Positions 7,748 through 17,300 of a DNA stretch of 37,410 nucleotides are shown piece by piece. The notes beneath the pieces are model-generated. The model saw only the letters and a program-made list of their open reading frames with translations, searched no databases and had not been told where the DNA came from. The stretch comes from an uncultured Eubacteriales bacterium (GTDB lineage Bacteria > Bacillota > Clostridia > Saccharofermentanales > UBA5734). Positions within the stretch are counted from its first letter, which is position 1, and each line of letters opens with the position of its first letter. A program made the position numbers and the translations under genes. The DNA lies in NCBI GenBank assembly GCA_903919045.1, contig CAIXGU010000097.1, forward strand, positions 1-37,410, in the 5' to 3' direction.

Positions 7748-8629
7748 ATGCATTTCGCCTTCTCCCTGGCCGTGAAGGCCGGCGACATCCTGATCCCCGT
7801 CGCGATCACCGGCGGGCTCGCCCTGTTCTTCGGGGGGGTCCTCGCGGTCGTCGCGAAGTTCTTCGAGATCCCGCTGAGCGAGAAGCAGACCCGCGTCCGC
7901 GAGATGCTGCCCGGCGCGAACTGCGGCGCCTGCGGCTACACGGGCTGCGACGGTTACGCCGCGGCCCTCGCGAACGACGGCGTCCCGACCGGCCTGTGTC
8001 CCGTCGGCGGCGCGCCCCTGTCGGCCTCGCTCGCCGAGTTCCTCGGCGTCGAGGCCCAGTCCGTCGAGCAGCGCGTCGCCTGCGTGATGTGCAACGGCAC
8101 GTCCGAGCACACGCGCACCCGGTACGAATACCAGGGCATCCCCGACTGCGTCACGGCGTCGATGATGTTCGCCGGGCCGTGGGCCTGCACCTACGGCTGC
8201 CTCGGTCTCGGGACCTGCGTCCAGGCGTGCCCGTACGGCGCCCTGTCGGTCGTGGACGGCGTCGCGATCGTCGACAACGCGAAGTGCACGGCCTGCGAGC
8301 TGTGCGTCGCCGCCTGCCCCAAGAAGCTGATCTCCATGATCCCGATGCGCGAGGCCAGCTACCAGGTGAAGTGCCGCAACCTCACCAGCGGCGCGGAGAC
8401 GCGGAAGATCTGCACGGTCGGCTGCATCGGGTGCAGCCGCTGCGTCAAGGCCTGCGGGGACGATGCGATCCACCTCGACGGCGGGCCGCTCGCGCTCATC
8501 GACCAGGACAAGTGCACGGCCTGCGGCAAGTGCAAGGCCGTGTGCCCGACGAACTCGATCCATTCATGGGGCACGGACGTCGGGGCCGCGCCGGCCGAAG
8601 CGCCGGTCGCGGCGGGCGTCGCGCAGTAG
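7748..8629 (+). CDS. rnfB: Rnf complex subunit B (multi-cluster ferredoxin-type subunit)
   Basis: A 293-residue subunit that accepts electrons from reduced ferredoxin. One N-terminal membrane helix (about residues 14-36) is followed by the RnfB Fe-S domain with Cys59, Cys62, Cys67 and Cys84. Next come a cysteine-rich section with CVMCNG and GTCVQACP, and then ferredoxin-like repeats CTACELCVAACP, CIGCSRCVKAC and CTACGKCKAVCP. The first 4Fe-4S repeat is in the arrangement usual for long clostridial RnfB. A TAGGAGG site precedes the ATG. It is the last gene of the operon; no U-rich terminator follows, only a GC inverted repeat near 8644-8662. Confidence 0.96.
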   Translation: MHFAFSLAVKAGDILIPVAITGGLALFFGGVLAVVAKFFEIPLSEKQTRVREMLPGANCGACGYTGCDGYAAALANDGVPTGLCPVGGAPLSASLAEFLGVEAQSVEQRVACVMCNGTSEHTRTRYEYQGIPDCVTASMMFAGPWACTYGCLGLGTCVQACPYGALSVVDGVAIVDNAKCTACELCVAACPKKLISMIPMREASYQVKCRNLTSGAETRKICTVGCIGCSRCVKACGDDAIHLDGGPLALIDQDKCTACGKCKAVCPTNSIHSWGTDVGAAPAEAPVAAGVAQ

Positions 8630-8653
8630 CTGCCGAAGGCGCGCGCCGGCATA

Positions 8654-8682
8654 TTGCGCCGGCTGTCCGGATGTGATAAAGT
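8654..8682 (+). promoter_or_regulatory. Putative promoter of rpmB
   Basis: TTGCGC (8654-8659) and TAAAGT (8677-8682) are separated by 17 bases and would give a leader of about 40 bases. GATAAA two bases earlier is an alternative -10. Confidence 0.45.
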
Positions 8683-8728
8683 ACCATTTGCGCGTCCGGA
8701 ACCTGCGGCGCGAGGAGGTTTTCCCGAC

Positions 8729-8926
8729 ATGGCCAAGTGCGAGATCTGCCAGAAGGACATTCTGTACGGCCGTTCGATCAGCATCACGCGTTCCCAGGTG
8801 TCCCGCCGGGCGAAGTCCAAGCAGAAGCCCAACGTGCGGAACGTCAAGGTCGTCGTCGACGGCGCTCCGACCACGATGCACGTCTGCAGCCGCTGCCTGC
8901 GTTCCGACGCGGTGAAGCGCGCCTGA
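8729..8926 (+). CDS. rpmB: 50S ribosomal protein L28
   Basis: A 65-residue protein of the large ribosomal subunit. The N-terminus MAKCEICQK and the late CSRCLRSD give two CxxC pairs, the zinc-binding form of L28. The central SRRAKSKQKPNVR is the family RNA-binding region. A GAGGAGG site lies 10 bases before the ATG. Its own promoter candidate lies upstream and a strong intrinsic terminator follows, so it can be a single transcription unit, although read-through from rnf is possible. Confidence 0.96.
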   Translation: MAKCEICQKDILYGRSISITRSQVSRRAKSKQKPNVRNVKVVVDGAPTTMHVCSRCLRSDAVKRA

Positions 8927-8973
8927 CCTTCCCTCCGACGGCGGCATCGGCCGCCCGGACCCGACGAACGAAG

Positions 8974-9002
8974 AAGGATGCGGCCTCGGCCGCATCCTTT
9001 TT
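8974..9002. terminator. Intrinsic terminator between convergent rpmB and the SH3 gene
   Basis: A perfect 12-base-pair stem (8974-8985 with 8988-8999) with a 2-base loop is followed by a run of T on the plus strand. On the minus strand the hairpin is followed by TTCTTC, so it may serve both genes. Confidence 0.9.
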
Positions 9003-9067
9003 CGTGTCCCGGGAACGGAGGCCCTGCGGCGCGGTCCCGGTGGACCGGCCCGGCGCGGAGGCGAAGG

Positions 9068-10345
9068 CTAGGGGTTCGCGAAGAGCCGGCGGACCGCGAC
9101 CACCCGCGCGAGCAGGGCCGGCTCGTCGGCGAGCGTCACGAGGCGGACCGAGGAGCGGTTGGCCCGGCTCATCAGCACCTGTCCTTCTCCGACGTACAGG
9201 GCGACGTCCGCGTAGACGGGGGCCTCCGGCATCGGCGTGGCCGTGAGCGCGGCGGACGTCGGCGTCAGCGGCTTCGCGGCGCCAGGCGTGGAGGTGGCGA
9301 CAGGAACGGGGGTCACGGGTCCGAACAGGACCAGGTCGCCGCTGCGCCACGCCGTCGTCGCCCAGGTCCCCGTCTTCTCGTCCTTCTCGAGGGGAACGGA
9401 CGCGCCGGACCCCGCGATCCCGTCGAAGGCATGCGGTATCGTGCGGCCGTTGACCGCCGCCGCGACCTGGACCAGCCCCTGCGTGTCGATGCCGTCCTGC
9501 GTGAGACCGCCGGGCAGGTAGGTCATGCCCAGGAAGGCCATCGCGCTCGCGACGAAGGCCGCCGCGCCGCTCTCCTGCACCGTGCCGTCGACCGGAAGCT
9601 CGATCAGGCCGTTGCTCCCGATCCATCCCGTGCCGCCGCCCGCCAGCGCGACGCGATAGATGCCGTCGCCGCGGTAGTCGGCGTAGAGGACGGTCCCCAT
9701 CATGACTTCCTGCAGGAGCGTCCCCTGGCTCGCGTGCGACATGATGCGACGCACGCGGTCGGCGACGACGAGCTTGTATCGGTACAGGTACGGCTCGGCG
9801 GAATCGCGGGCGTCGGTGAGCCGGTCGGAGGCGACGTAGCCGCGCATCCCGTCGGGCAGCTCGACCGCCGCGTAGCCGTAGGCGGCATCCGCGTCGACGA
9901 CCTTCACCGGGGCGTTGTACAGGACCTGCGTGATCCGGTCCGCCCGGAGGTCCGGACGGTCGAGGACGTCGGCGGCGGTGGCCCGGACGACCCGCGTCGC
10001 CTCGGACAGGATGCGGACGGCGGGGTGGCCGTTGTTCGGCTCCCGGTCGCCGAAGAAGGACGAGAGGGCGGCGACCGCCAGCGGGGCCACGACGAACACG
10101 AGCACCGCGAGCAGCGCCGTCACCGCGACCGGGGTCGCCCAGGCGGGGAGCCGGCGGCGCCCGGCGCCGTCGACGTAGACCTTCCGGTCGTAATAGGGCA
10201 GGGTCTCGCGGCCGAAGGCGTTCCCGCGCGCGGAGCGCTGCGCGGAACGGCGGGAGGCGCTGCGGCGGCGGCCCCGTCCGCCTCCGCGGACGGGGCCGGA
10301 TCCGCGGTCGAAGCCGCCCGGCGGTGTCCGGCCGGACAGGTTCAA
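9068..10345 (-). CDS. YkfC-like SH3/NlpC-P60 protein lacking catalytic residues
   Basis: A 425-residue protein with a cytosolic Arg/Gly-rich head (1-65), one membrane helix (about 69-95) and two bacterial SH3-like domains (about 110-250). The last domain (about 260-425) aligns to NlpC/P60 peptidases of the YkfC type. In active enzymes the motif is DCSG with a later H-V-x-x-Y-x-G. Here these read IDTQG (Thr288 for Cys) and YADVALYVG (Asp380 for His). The usual IHS after it is LMSR. The whole protein contains no cysteine, so hydrolase activity is not expected. A Thr/Pro-rich insert (about 343-375) sits inside the domain. The TTG start overlaps the acpS stop (TTGA) and has GGGGAGGAG five bases upstream. 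Likely a cell-wall binding or scaffold protein (inference). Confidence 0.85.
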   Translation of the reverse strand: MNLSGRTPPGGFDRGSGPVRGGGRGRRRSASRRSAQRSARGNAFGRETLPYYDRKVYVDGAGRRRLPAWATPVAVTALLAVLVFVVAPLAVAALSSFFGDREPNNGHPAVRILSEATRVVRATAADVLDRPDLRADRITQVLYNAPVKVVDADAAYGYAAVELPDGMRGYVASDRLTDARDSAEPYLYRYKLVVADRVRRIMSHASQGTLLQEVMMGTVLYADYRGDGIYRVALAGGGTGWIGSNGLIELPVDGTVQESGAAAFVASAMAFLGMTYLPGGLTQDGIDTQGLVQVAAAVNGRTIPHAFDGIAGSGASVPLEKDEKTGTWATTAWRSGDLVLFGPVTPVPVATSTPGAAKPLTPTSAALTATPMPEAPVYADVALYVGEGQVLMSRANRSSVRLVTLADEPALLARVVAVRRLFANP

Positions 10346-10770
10346 GGGGACTCCTCCCCGATCAGGGCGCCGGAGGATCCCCTCGAGGTCAGGATGACGC
10401 AGCTCGCCGCCGCGACGTCGCCTTCATGCGTGAGGCTGATCGCGACGTCCTCGCCGCCGACCGCCCGGAATGCCGCGAGCGCCGCGTTGCGCAGCCGCAC
10501 GGTGGGTTCGCCGCTTTCGGCGCGCATCACCTCGATATCGCCCAGGGCGATCCCGTCGCGCATCAGGCCGGTCCCGAGCGCCTTCCCGACCGCCTCCTTC
10601 GCCGCGAAGCGCACGGCCAGGGATTCATAGCGGCTCTCCTCGCCGCGTGCGAGGCAGTAGGCGAGCTCGACCGGGGTGAAGGTCTTCGAGAGGAACGCGT
10701 CGCCCTGCCGGCGCACGACGTTCCGGATCCGATCGATGCTCGCGATGTCGATTCCGCAGCGCAGTCCCAT
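10342..10770 (-). CDS. acpS: Holo-[acyl-carrier-protein] synthase
   Basis: Transfers 4'-phosphopantetheine from CoA to acyl carrier protein. The 142 residues show the family motifs: GIDIASIDRI at the N-terminus with the metal-binding Asp, FAAKEAVGKALGTG in the middle, and SLTHEGDVAAA near the end. The start at 10770 has GGAGGG upstream and places the GIDI motif at the normal position; the frame upstream is not conserved. It overlaps the SH3 gene by four bases and is probably co-translated with it. Confidence 0.95.
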   Translation of the reverse strand: MGLRCGIDIASIDRIRNVVRRQGDAFLSKTFTPVELAYCLARGEESRYESLAVRFAAKEAVGKALGTGLMRDGIALGDIEVMRAESGEPTVRLRNAALAAFRAVGGEDVAISLTHEGDVAAASCVILTSRGSSGALIGEESP

Positions 10771-10787
10771 GGTCCCTCCGCGTGTCG

Positions 10788-10793
10788 TATAAT
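10788..10793 (+). promoter_or_regulatory. Putative -10 box for manA
   Basis: A consensus TATAAT lies 75 bases upstream of the manA start. The -35 region overlaps the acpS start and is weak. Confidence 0.4.
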
Positions 10794-10817
10794 CGAAGCG
10801 CCGCCCACGGCACCGCC

Positions 10818-10826
10818 ATTCTATCA
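10818..10826 (-). promoter_or_regulatory. Putative extended -10 promoter of acpS
   Basis: On the minus strand TGA TAGAAT forms an extended -10 about 48 bases upstream of acpS. It crosses the manA promoter candidate head-on, so the two transcripts would overlap at their 5' ends. Confidence 0.45.
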
Positions 10827-10868
10827 CAGCCGCCCGCGGAGCGTTCCGCCGCCCCTCGAGGTCCCCGG

Positions 10869-11888
10869 ATGCTGTATCCCCTCCGCTTCCGTCCCGTCTA
10901 CCGTCCCTATCTCTGGGGAGGCCGCGCCCTCGAGCGCTTCCGCGCCGATGTCCCGGCGACGGGCCCCCTGGCCGAGTCCTGGGAGGTCTCGTGCCTCCCG
11001 GACGGGCTCTCGGTCGTCTCGGGCGGCGTCCTCGACCGGCTGACGCTTCCCGACGTCATCGCCCGCTTCGGACCGGAGGTCCTCGGCCGCGACGTCGCGG
11101 CCCGCACCGGCGGGCGGTTCCCGCTGCTCGTCAAGCTGCTCGACGCCGCCCTGCCCCTGTCGGTGCAGGTACACCCCGGCGACGCGGACGCGGCGCGCCT
11201 GGAGGTCGGCCAATCCGGCAAGGCCGAGATGTGGTACGTGCTCGAGGCACGCCCCGGTGCGACGGTGGTCGCGGGCCTGAAGACCGGGACGACCCGCGAG
11301 CGGCTCGCCCGCGCGCTCGAGGAAGGGGATCCCGAGCCGCTGCTCCACCGCATCGAGGTCCGCCCCGGAGACGTCGTCGACATCCCGCCCGGCTCCGTGC
11401 ACGCGATCGGCGCCGGCCTTTTCCTCTACGAGCTCCAGCAGAGCAGCGACGTCACCTATCGCCTGCACGATTGGGGCCGCCGCGATGCCGCGGGACGGCA
11501 GCGCCCCCTCCAGGTCCCGAAGGCGCTCGAGTCGATCGATTTCCGGCACCGCGCGGCCGGCGTGCGGCGGGCGCTCCCGTACCGCCGACCCGACGCCGGG
11601 CGGACGACCGGCGAGGTCCTCCGTCGCACGCTCGTCTCGAATGCGCACTTCCGCGTCGACGAGTTCACGCTCGGCATCGGGTCGACGGCGCGCTTCGAGG
11701 CGGCCGGCGACCGGTTCCGGGTCCTGACGGGCGTCGCGGGCGAGGGCTGGCTGCGGTACGTCGACGAGAAGGGGCGGCCGGTGACGATGCCGCTCCGCAC
11801 GGCGGAGACCGTCCTCGTGCCGGCGGCGCTCGGCGGCTACGTCCTCGAGGGCCCGCTCACGGTGCTGGAGGCGGTCCCTTCGGTCTAG
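10869..11888 (+). CDS. manA: Mannose-6-phosphate isomerase, class I (ManA type)
   Basis: Interconverts mannose-6-P and fructose-6-P; a zinc cupin enzyme. The 339 residues match the short Gram-positive ManA form: RPYLWGGRAL at the N-terminus, AESWEVS, LSVQVHPGD with the metal His, KAEMWYVLEA with the metal Glu, and PPGSVHAIGAG with the third ligand. The start at 10869 follows GAGGT by six bases; the frame upstream to 10782 is unconserved. The 3' end overlaps the convergent dnaI-like gene by 32 bases. Confidence 0.93.
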   Translation: MLYPLRFRPVYRPYLWGGRALERFRADVPATGPLAESWEVSCLPDGLSVVSGGVLDRLTLPDVIARFGPEVLGRDVAARTGGRFPLLVKLLDAALPLSVQVHPGDADAARLEVGQSGKAEMWYVLEARPGATVVAGLKTGTTRERLARALEEGDPEPLLHRIEVRPGDVVDIPPGSVHAIGAGLFLYELQQSSDVTYRLHDWGRRDAAGRQRPLQVPKALESIDFRHRAAGVRRALPYRRPDAGRTTGEVLRRTLVSNAHFRVDEFTLGIGSTARFEAAGDRFRVLTGVAGEGWLRYVDEKGRPVTMPLRTAETVLVPAALGGYVLEGPLTVLEAVPSV

Positions 11889-12945
11889 ACGGCGTCTTGC
11901 GCCGGCGGACCGCCTGGCGCAGGTCTTCCCCGAAGAAGCGGTAGCTCGCGAAGCCTCCCAGGAGGCGGGACAGCACCCGCTCGTCGTAGGCGTCGCGGAT
12001 GTCCTTCGGCTCGAGGTTCGTCGCCACGATCGTGCGGCGCGGCGCGCCGTGCCGCGGTCCGGAACGCGTGTTGAGCACGGTGAGCAGCTCGGGCATCCGC
12101 GTCGACGACGGCGCCTCGGTCCCGAGGTCGTCGACGATCAGGAGCTCGACGCCGAGGATCCGGTCGTAGACCTCCTCCGCCTGCTCCAGGCGGTCCTCGT
12201 CCGGACGGAAGGAGGCGACGAGCGTGCGGTACGCCGAGATCGCCTCGAACAGCGCCGGCGCCCCCAGATAGAGCACGGAATGCGCCCGCTTCAGCATCCG
12301 GTCCGCGATCGCGCCCGCGAGGAAGGTCTTGCCCGTCCCCGGCTTCCCGACGAACAGCAGGTCGCGCGTGCCGGCCTCGCCGAAGGCGTCGCAGAAGGCT
12401 TCGCAGGCCTTCCGGATGCCGAGGACGTTGTCGCGCGGCGACAGGTCGGAGCCGTAGCGCTCCTTGTCCGGCGCATCGGAGAACAGCGACGCATCGAAAC
12501 GCTCGAAGGTCAGGCCGTCGAGGAGGCCGAGATTCGCCCGCTCGAAGAGCATCGGGACCAGGATCGCGTCGCGGCAGACGCAGGGGCGGTGGCGTCCGGT
12601 CGGCGGGTCCTCGTCGGCGAGCCCCGTGTCGCGGCAGATCGGGCAGGTCCAGCGCGGCGCTTCGAAATCGGCCTCGACGCCCTTCTCCGCGAGGAATGCG
12701 AGGCGACGGGCGGTGCGCTCCCGCTTCTCGGCGGCGAGCCCGGCGACGCGCGCCGCGGCGTCCGGCCCGGTCTGCAGCGTGGCGGCGAGCATCGCGGCGC
12801 CGGTCTCGGCGATCTCCCGGTCGAGCGTCGCGAGCGCGGGGTACGTCGCGCGCACGGCGCGCGCACGCTCCGCCCCCGCGCGCTCCGCCCGCTCCCGGCG
12901 GGCCGCGTAGACCGCCTCGATGCGCTGCTCGAGCCCGTTCCTCAT
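11857..12945 (-). CDS. DnaC/DnaI-like helicase-loader ATPase
   Basis: An AAA+ ATPase of 362 residues of the DnaI/DnaC helicase loader family. The N-terminal half is Ala/Arg-rich and helical. A zinc-like set (CPIC at about residue 100, CVC about 20 residues later) precedes the AAA+ core, which shows Walker A GKPGTGKT, Walker B LLIVDDLG, and a sensor-like VATNLEPKDI with the later DERVLSRLLGG arginines. It starts in an ATGA overlap with the DnaD-domain gene, the usual clostridial pairing for primosome proteins. The basic tail reads RRRKTPSRPKG. The 3' end overlaps manA tail to tail. Confidence 0.92.
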   Translation of the reverse strand: MRNGLEQRIEAVYAARRERAERAGAERARAVRATYPALATLDREIAETGAAMLAATLQTGPDAAARVAGLAAEKRERTARRLAFLAEKGVEADFEAPRWTCPICRDTGLADEDPPTGRHRPCVCRDAILVPMLFERANLGLLDGLTFERFDASLFSDAPDKERYGSDLSPRDNVLGIRKACEAFCDAFGEAGTRDLLFVGKPGTGKTFLAGAIADRMLKRAHSVLYLGAPALFEAISAYRTLVASFRPDEDRLEQAEEVYDRILGVELLIVDDLGTEAPSSTRMPELLTVLNTRSGPRHGAPRRTIVATNLEPKDIRDAYDERVLSRLLGGFASYRFFGEDLRQAVRRRKTPSRPKGPPPAP

Positions 12946-14120
12946 TCCTTCGGCGCCTCGAGCCGGAACAGGTCGAGCTGGCCGGGCAGCACCGCGGGCG
13001 GCACGGAACCCCGCGCGGCGGGCGGCGCTTCGGGCGGCGGAGGCGTCGCGGCGTCGGGGTCGTCGGGATCGGGGGGCGATACTTCCTCGTAGAGGCTGCC
13101 CAGGTATTCGTCGCTGTACTCGCGCTGGACGAAGTTGCCGGCATTGCGCGCACGGCCGCGTCCACCATCCGGACCCGGGGCGCTTGTCGTCCCGGCGGCC
13201 TGCTCCGCCCGCCGTTCGGCGGCGATCCGCCGCATCCGCTCCCCCTCGTACCGCTCGACGTCCTCCGGCGTCTTCACGCCGTTCCGGGACCACTCCTTCA
13301 GGATGCCGTCCACGAACGCGAGGTTGGGGTTGCGCAGCTTCACGGTGCGCCGCAGGGCGAGGTCGACCACGTCGAAGCCGTAGCCGAGCCCGTTCGCCCA
13401 GTTCGCGACGAGCTCCTCGTCGTATTGGGTCATCGCCTTCCGCAGCCGGCGGCCGACCTTGCGCGACAGGTCCGCGAGCTTCTCGCGCTCCGCGAAGTAC
13501 GCGCTCAGGTCCTGGAAGGTCACGATGCCGTTCGTCGACCAGCTCTGCGCGACCGCCGCGATGTAGCCCTTGCCGTCGAGCTTGCCGCGGTCCGCGCAAT
13601 AGCGGAACAGGGCGTAGATCACCTCCGGCTCGAAGCGGTAGCGGTCGAACCAGGAATCCACCTCGTAATACCAGGCCGGGGCCATCAGCCCCTGGAAGAA
13701 GGTCTTCGCGATGTCGGCGAGCAGCTTGTCCCGCGCCGCCCGCCGCGCTTCGGCCGGCGTGCGCGTGCGCTCCGCGCCGGGCTCCGCGCCGGCCGTCTCC
13801 GGTTCGGACGACGTGCGCGGCCGGTAGACCTTCCCGACCTCGACCGCCTTCACGTCCACGATCTCGAAGCCGCGCTCCTTCATCTGCACGAGTCCGGCCG
13901 CCGCCAGCTGCGCGGTCGCCGCGCGCACCGCGTCCGGGTCGGCGCCGAGCCGGCGCGCGAGCTCCGCTTCCGTGAAGGTCCGCCGCGCGCGGGCCGCGAA
14001 CAGCGCGTACACGTAGAGCTTCACGGCGAGACCGTCGAGCGCGGGGAGGTATTCGGTGATGAAGATGTCCGGCACGAGCGTGTCGGAGAAGAGGAGCCTG
14101 CGGCTTTCGTCGATCTGCAT
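12942..14120 (-). CDS. DnaD/DnaB-domain primosome protein
   Basis: A 392-residue replication initiation protein with an N-terminal winged-helix part (about 1-100) and two DnaD/DnaB_2 repeats. The first (about 138-215) contains WYYEVDSWFDRY and ends in the YIAAVAQSW segment; the second (about 230-290) contains AFVDGILKEWSRNGV, the canonical end of the domain. The C-terminus is a low-complexity Pro/Asp/Ala tail ending in a hydrophobic QLDLFRLE that could contact partners. GGAGGAG precedes the ATG at 14120. Co-transcribed and overlapping with the loader ATPase; both point to a Bacillota-type primosome. Confidence 0.9.
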   Translation of the reverse strand: MQIDESRRLLFSDTLVPDIFITEYLPALDGLAVKLYVYALFAARARRTFTEAELARRLGADPDAVRAATAQLAAAGLVQMKERGFEIVDVKAVEVGKVYRPRTSSEPETAGAEPGAERTRTPAEARRAARDKLLADIAKTFFQGLMAPAWYYEVDSWFDRYRFEPEVIYALFRYCADRGKLDGKGYIAAVAQSWSTNGIVTFQDLSAYFAEREKLADLSRKVGRRLRKAMTQYDEELVANWANGLGYGFDVVDLALRRTVKLRNPNLAFVDGILKEWSRNGVKTPEDVERYEGERMRRIAAERRAEQAAGTTSAPGPDGGRGRARNAGNFVQREYSDEYLGSLYEEVSPPDPDDPDAATPPPPEAPPAARGSVPPAVLPGQLDLFRLEAPKE

Positions 14121-14176
14121 GGCGGGTGCGCTCCTCCGAGTCCTGCCGGCCGTCCGCCCGGGACGGCGCAGCCTTG

Positions 14177-14205
14177 ATTATCCACCGGTCCGGGGTCCCG
14201 TGCAA
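14177..14205 (-). promoter_or_regulatory. Promoter of the dnaD-dnaI pair
   Basis: On the minus strand TTGCAC (14200-14205) and GATAAT (14177-14182) are 17 bases apart. This is one of the best matches in the window and would give a leader of about 50 bases. Confidence 0.65.
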
Positions 14206-14223
14206 GGGCGGATTCCGAGCGGA

Positions 14224-14261
14224 GAAGGCGCCCGCCCCCGCTTCCGGGGACGAGCGCCTTC
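14224..14261 (-). terminator. Imperfect hairpin downstream of nifJ
   Basis: Outer stem GAAGGCGC/GCGCCTTC (14224-14231 with 14254-14261), an internal loop, then an inner CCCCG/CGGGG stem. There is no U-run after it, so intrinsic termination is uncertain. It sits between nifJ and the dnaD promoter. Confidence 0.35.
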
Positions 14262-14302
14262 CGTGCCGCGCCGGCCTGCGCGGGCCGGCCGGATCCGCGG
14301 CG

Positions 14303-17300
14303 CTAGAGCGTCGCGGCGAGCCGCTTGTAGTTCGCGAGGCGGTCCTTCGAGGCCTCCTCGGCGTTCTTGAAGAGCACCTCGGCGCGGTCCGGGAAGCTGC
14401 GCACCAGCGAATTGTACCGGACCTCGCTCATCAGGAACTCCTGGAAGGAGGCGGTCGGGTCCTTGGAGTCGAGCTGGAACGGATTCTTCCCCTCGGCCTT
14501 CAGGTCGGGGTTGTACCGGTACAGGTGCCAGTAGCCGCATTCGACGGCGCGCTTCTCCTGGGTCTGCGACACGGTCATGCCGCCCTTGATGCCGTGGTTG
14601 ATGCACGGGGCGTACGCGATCACGAGCGACGGGCCCTTGTAGGCCTCGGCCTCGGCGATCGCCTTGATCGTCTGGGCCTGGCTCGCGCCCATCGCGATCT
14701 GCGCGACGTACACATAGCCGTAGCTCATCGCCATCAGCCCGAGGTCCTTCTTGCGCGTCGGCTTCCCGGCCGCCGCGAACTGCGCGATCGAGCCGGTCGG
14801 CGTCGACTTGGAGGCCTGGCCGCCGGTGTTCGAGTACACCTCGGTGTCGAAGACCAGCACGTTCACGTCCTCGCCGGTCGACAGCACGTGGTCGAGGCCG
14901 CCGTACCCGATGTCGTACGCCCAGCCGTCGCCGCCGAAGATCCAGGTCGAGCGCTTCACGAGGTAGTCCTGCTTCTCGACGATCTCGGCGAAGATCGCCT
15001 TCGCCTTCCCGTCGCCGCCCGCGTAGGCCTTCACGGCCGCGAGCGCGGCGTCGCTCGCCGCGCGGGTCGTCTTCCCGTCGCCGAATGCGTCGAGCCAGGC
15101 CTTGAACGCCGCCTTGGCGCCGTCGCCGACGTCGAGGGCCATCGCCTGCTGCAGGAGGTCGGCGATGCGGGCGCGGATCTGCTGCGCGCCCAGGTGCATG
15201 CCGAGCCCGTTCTCCGCGTTGTCCTCGAAGAGCGAGTTCGCCCACGCCGGGCCCTGGCCCTTCTCGTTCAGGCGGTACGGCGTCGCCGGCGCGGAGGCGC
15301 CCCAGATCGAGGAGCAGCCCGTCGCGTTGGAGATCAGCATGCGGTCGCCGAAGAGCTGGGTCACGAGCTTGGCGTACGGCGTCTCGCCGCAACCGGCGCA
15401 GGCGCCCGAGAACTCGAGCAGCGGGGCTTCGAACTGGCTGCCCTTCACGGTCTCCTTGTTCGCGGGATTCGGTTTCGCGGAGAGGGTCATCGCGTAGTCC
15501 CAGTTCGCCGCCTGCTCCATCTGCGTCTCGAGCGGCTTCATGATCAGCGCCTTCTCCTTGGCCGGGCAGACGTTCGCGCAGCTGCCGCAGCCGTAGCAGT
15601 CGAGCACGTCGACCTGGATGCGGAAGCCGTACTGCTCATAGGGCTTCATGCCGGGCTTGAGCGTGAACGCCGCGGGCGCGGACTGCGCCTCCTTGGCGTC
15701 CACGAGGAACGGGCGGATCGTCGCGTGCGGGCACACCAGCGCGCACTGGTTGCACTGGATGCACTTGTCGGGCTGCCACTCCGGCGTCTCGACCGCGATG
15801 CCGCGCTTCTCGTACTGCGAGGTGCCCTGCGGGAACGTGCCGTCCTCGCGGCCCTGGAAGGCGCTGACCGGGAGCGTGTCGCCGGCCATCGCATTCATGA
15901 CGTCCGCGACCTGCTCGATGAAGGCGGGGGCCCTGCGCTTCGCCTTCGGCGCGTCCGCGGCGTCCTTCCAGGCGGCCGGGACCGCGACCTCGACGAGCTT
16001 CTCCACGCCGGCGTCGACCGCGGCGTTGTTCATCCGGACGATCTCGTCGCCCTTCTTGCCGTAGGACTTCACGATCGCGTCCTTCATATAGCCGACCGCT
16101 TCCTGGATCGGGATGATCTTCGCGAGCTGGAAGAACGCGGCCTGCATGATCGTGTTGATGCGTCCGCCGAGTCCGAGCTCGCGGGCGATGCCGATCGCGT
16201 CGATCGTGTAGAAGCGGATGCCGTTCTCGGCGATATGGCGCTTCATCTTCGCGGGCAGCTTCTCGTCGAGCTCTGCGCCGCTCCACGGGCAGTTCAGGAG
16301 GAACGTGCCGCCCTTCTTCAGGTCGGGGAGCATGTCGAAGGTGTCGACGTACGACGTCTTGTGGCATGCGAGGAAGTCGGCCTTCTTCACGAGGTACGGC
16401 GAGCGGATCGGGTTCCTGCCGAAGCGCAGGTCGGAGATCGAGACGCCGCCCGACTTCTTCGAGTCGTACGAGAAGTACGCCTGCGCGTACATGTCGGTGT
16501 GGTCGCCGATGATCTTGATCGAGTTCTTGTTCGCGCCGACCGTGCCGTCCGAGCCGAAGCCCCAGAACTTGCAGCTGATCGTGCCCTCGGCGGTCATGTC
16601 GACGTCCTCGGTCACGGGCAGCGACAGGTTCGTGACATCGTCCACGATGCCGATCGTGAAGCCGTTCTTCGGCTTGCCGGCGGCGAGGTTCGCGAACACG
16701 GCCAGGAGCTGGCCGGGGGTCGTGTCCTTCGAGCCGAGGCCGTAGCGGCCGCCGACGATCGACGGGGCGTCGCACTGGCTGGCGTACGCCGCGCAGACGT
16801 CGAGGTACAGGGGCTCTCCCTGGGCGCCGGGCTCCTTGGTGCGGTCGAGGACGGCGATGCGCTTCACGGTCTTCGGGATCGCGGCCAGCATGCGCTCGAC
16901 GGAGAACGGACGGTAGAGGTGGACCTTCAGGAGGCCGACCTTCTGGCCCTTCCTGTTGAGGTAGGCGACGGCTTCCTCGGCGGTCTCGCACACGGAGCCC
17001 ATCGCGACGACGATGCGGTCGGCATCCGGCGCGCCCACGTACTGGAACGGCTTGTACTCGCGGCCCGTGATCCTGCCGATCTCGGCCATGTAGTGCTCGA
17101 CGACGGCCGGCAGCGCCTCGTAGAAGGGGTTGCAGGCCTCGCGGGCCTGGAAGAAGATGTCGGGGTTCTGCGCGGTGCCGCGGAGCACGGGGTGGTTCGG
17201 GCTGAGGGCGCGGTCGCGGAACTCCTGGACGGCCTTGCGGTCGAGGAGGCGGTCGAAGTCGGCGTAGTCGATCGACTCGATCTTCTGGACCTCGTGCGAG

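Noticed and set aside
8644-8662. GCCGGC inverted repeat after rnfB as the rnf terminator
   Set aside because: No T-run follows and it overlaps the rpmB -35 candidate; read-through into rpmB seems as likely.
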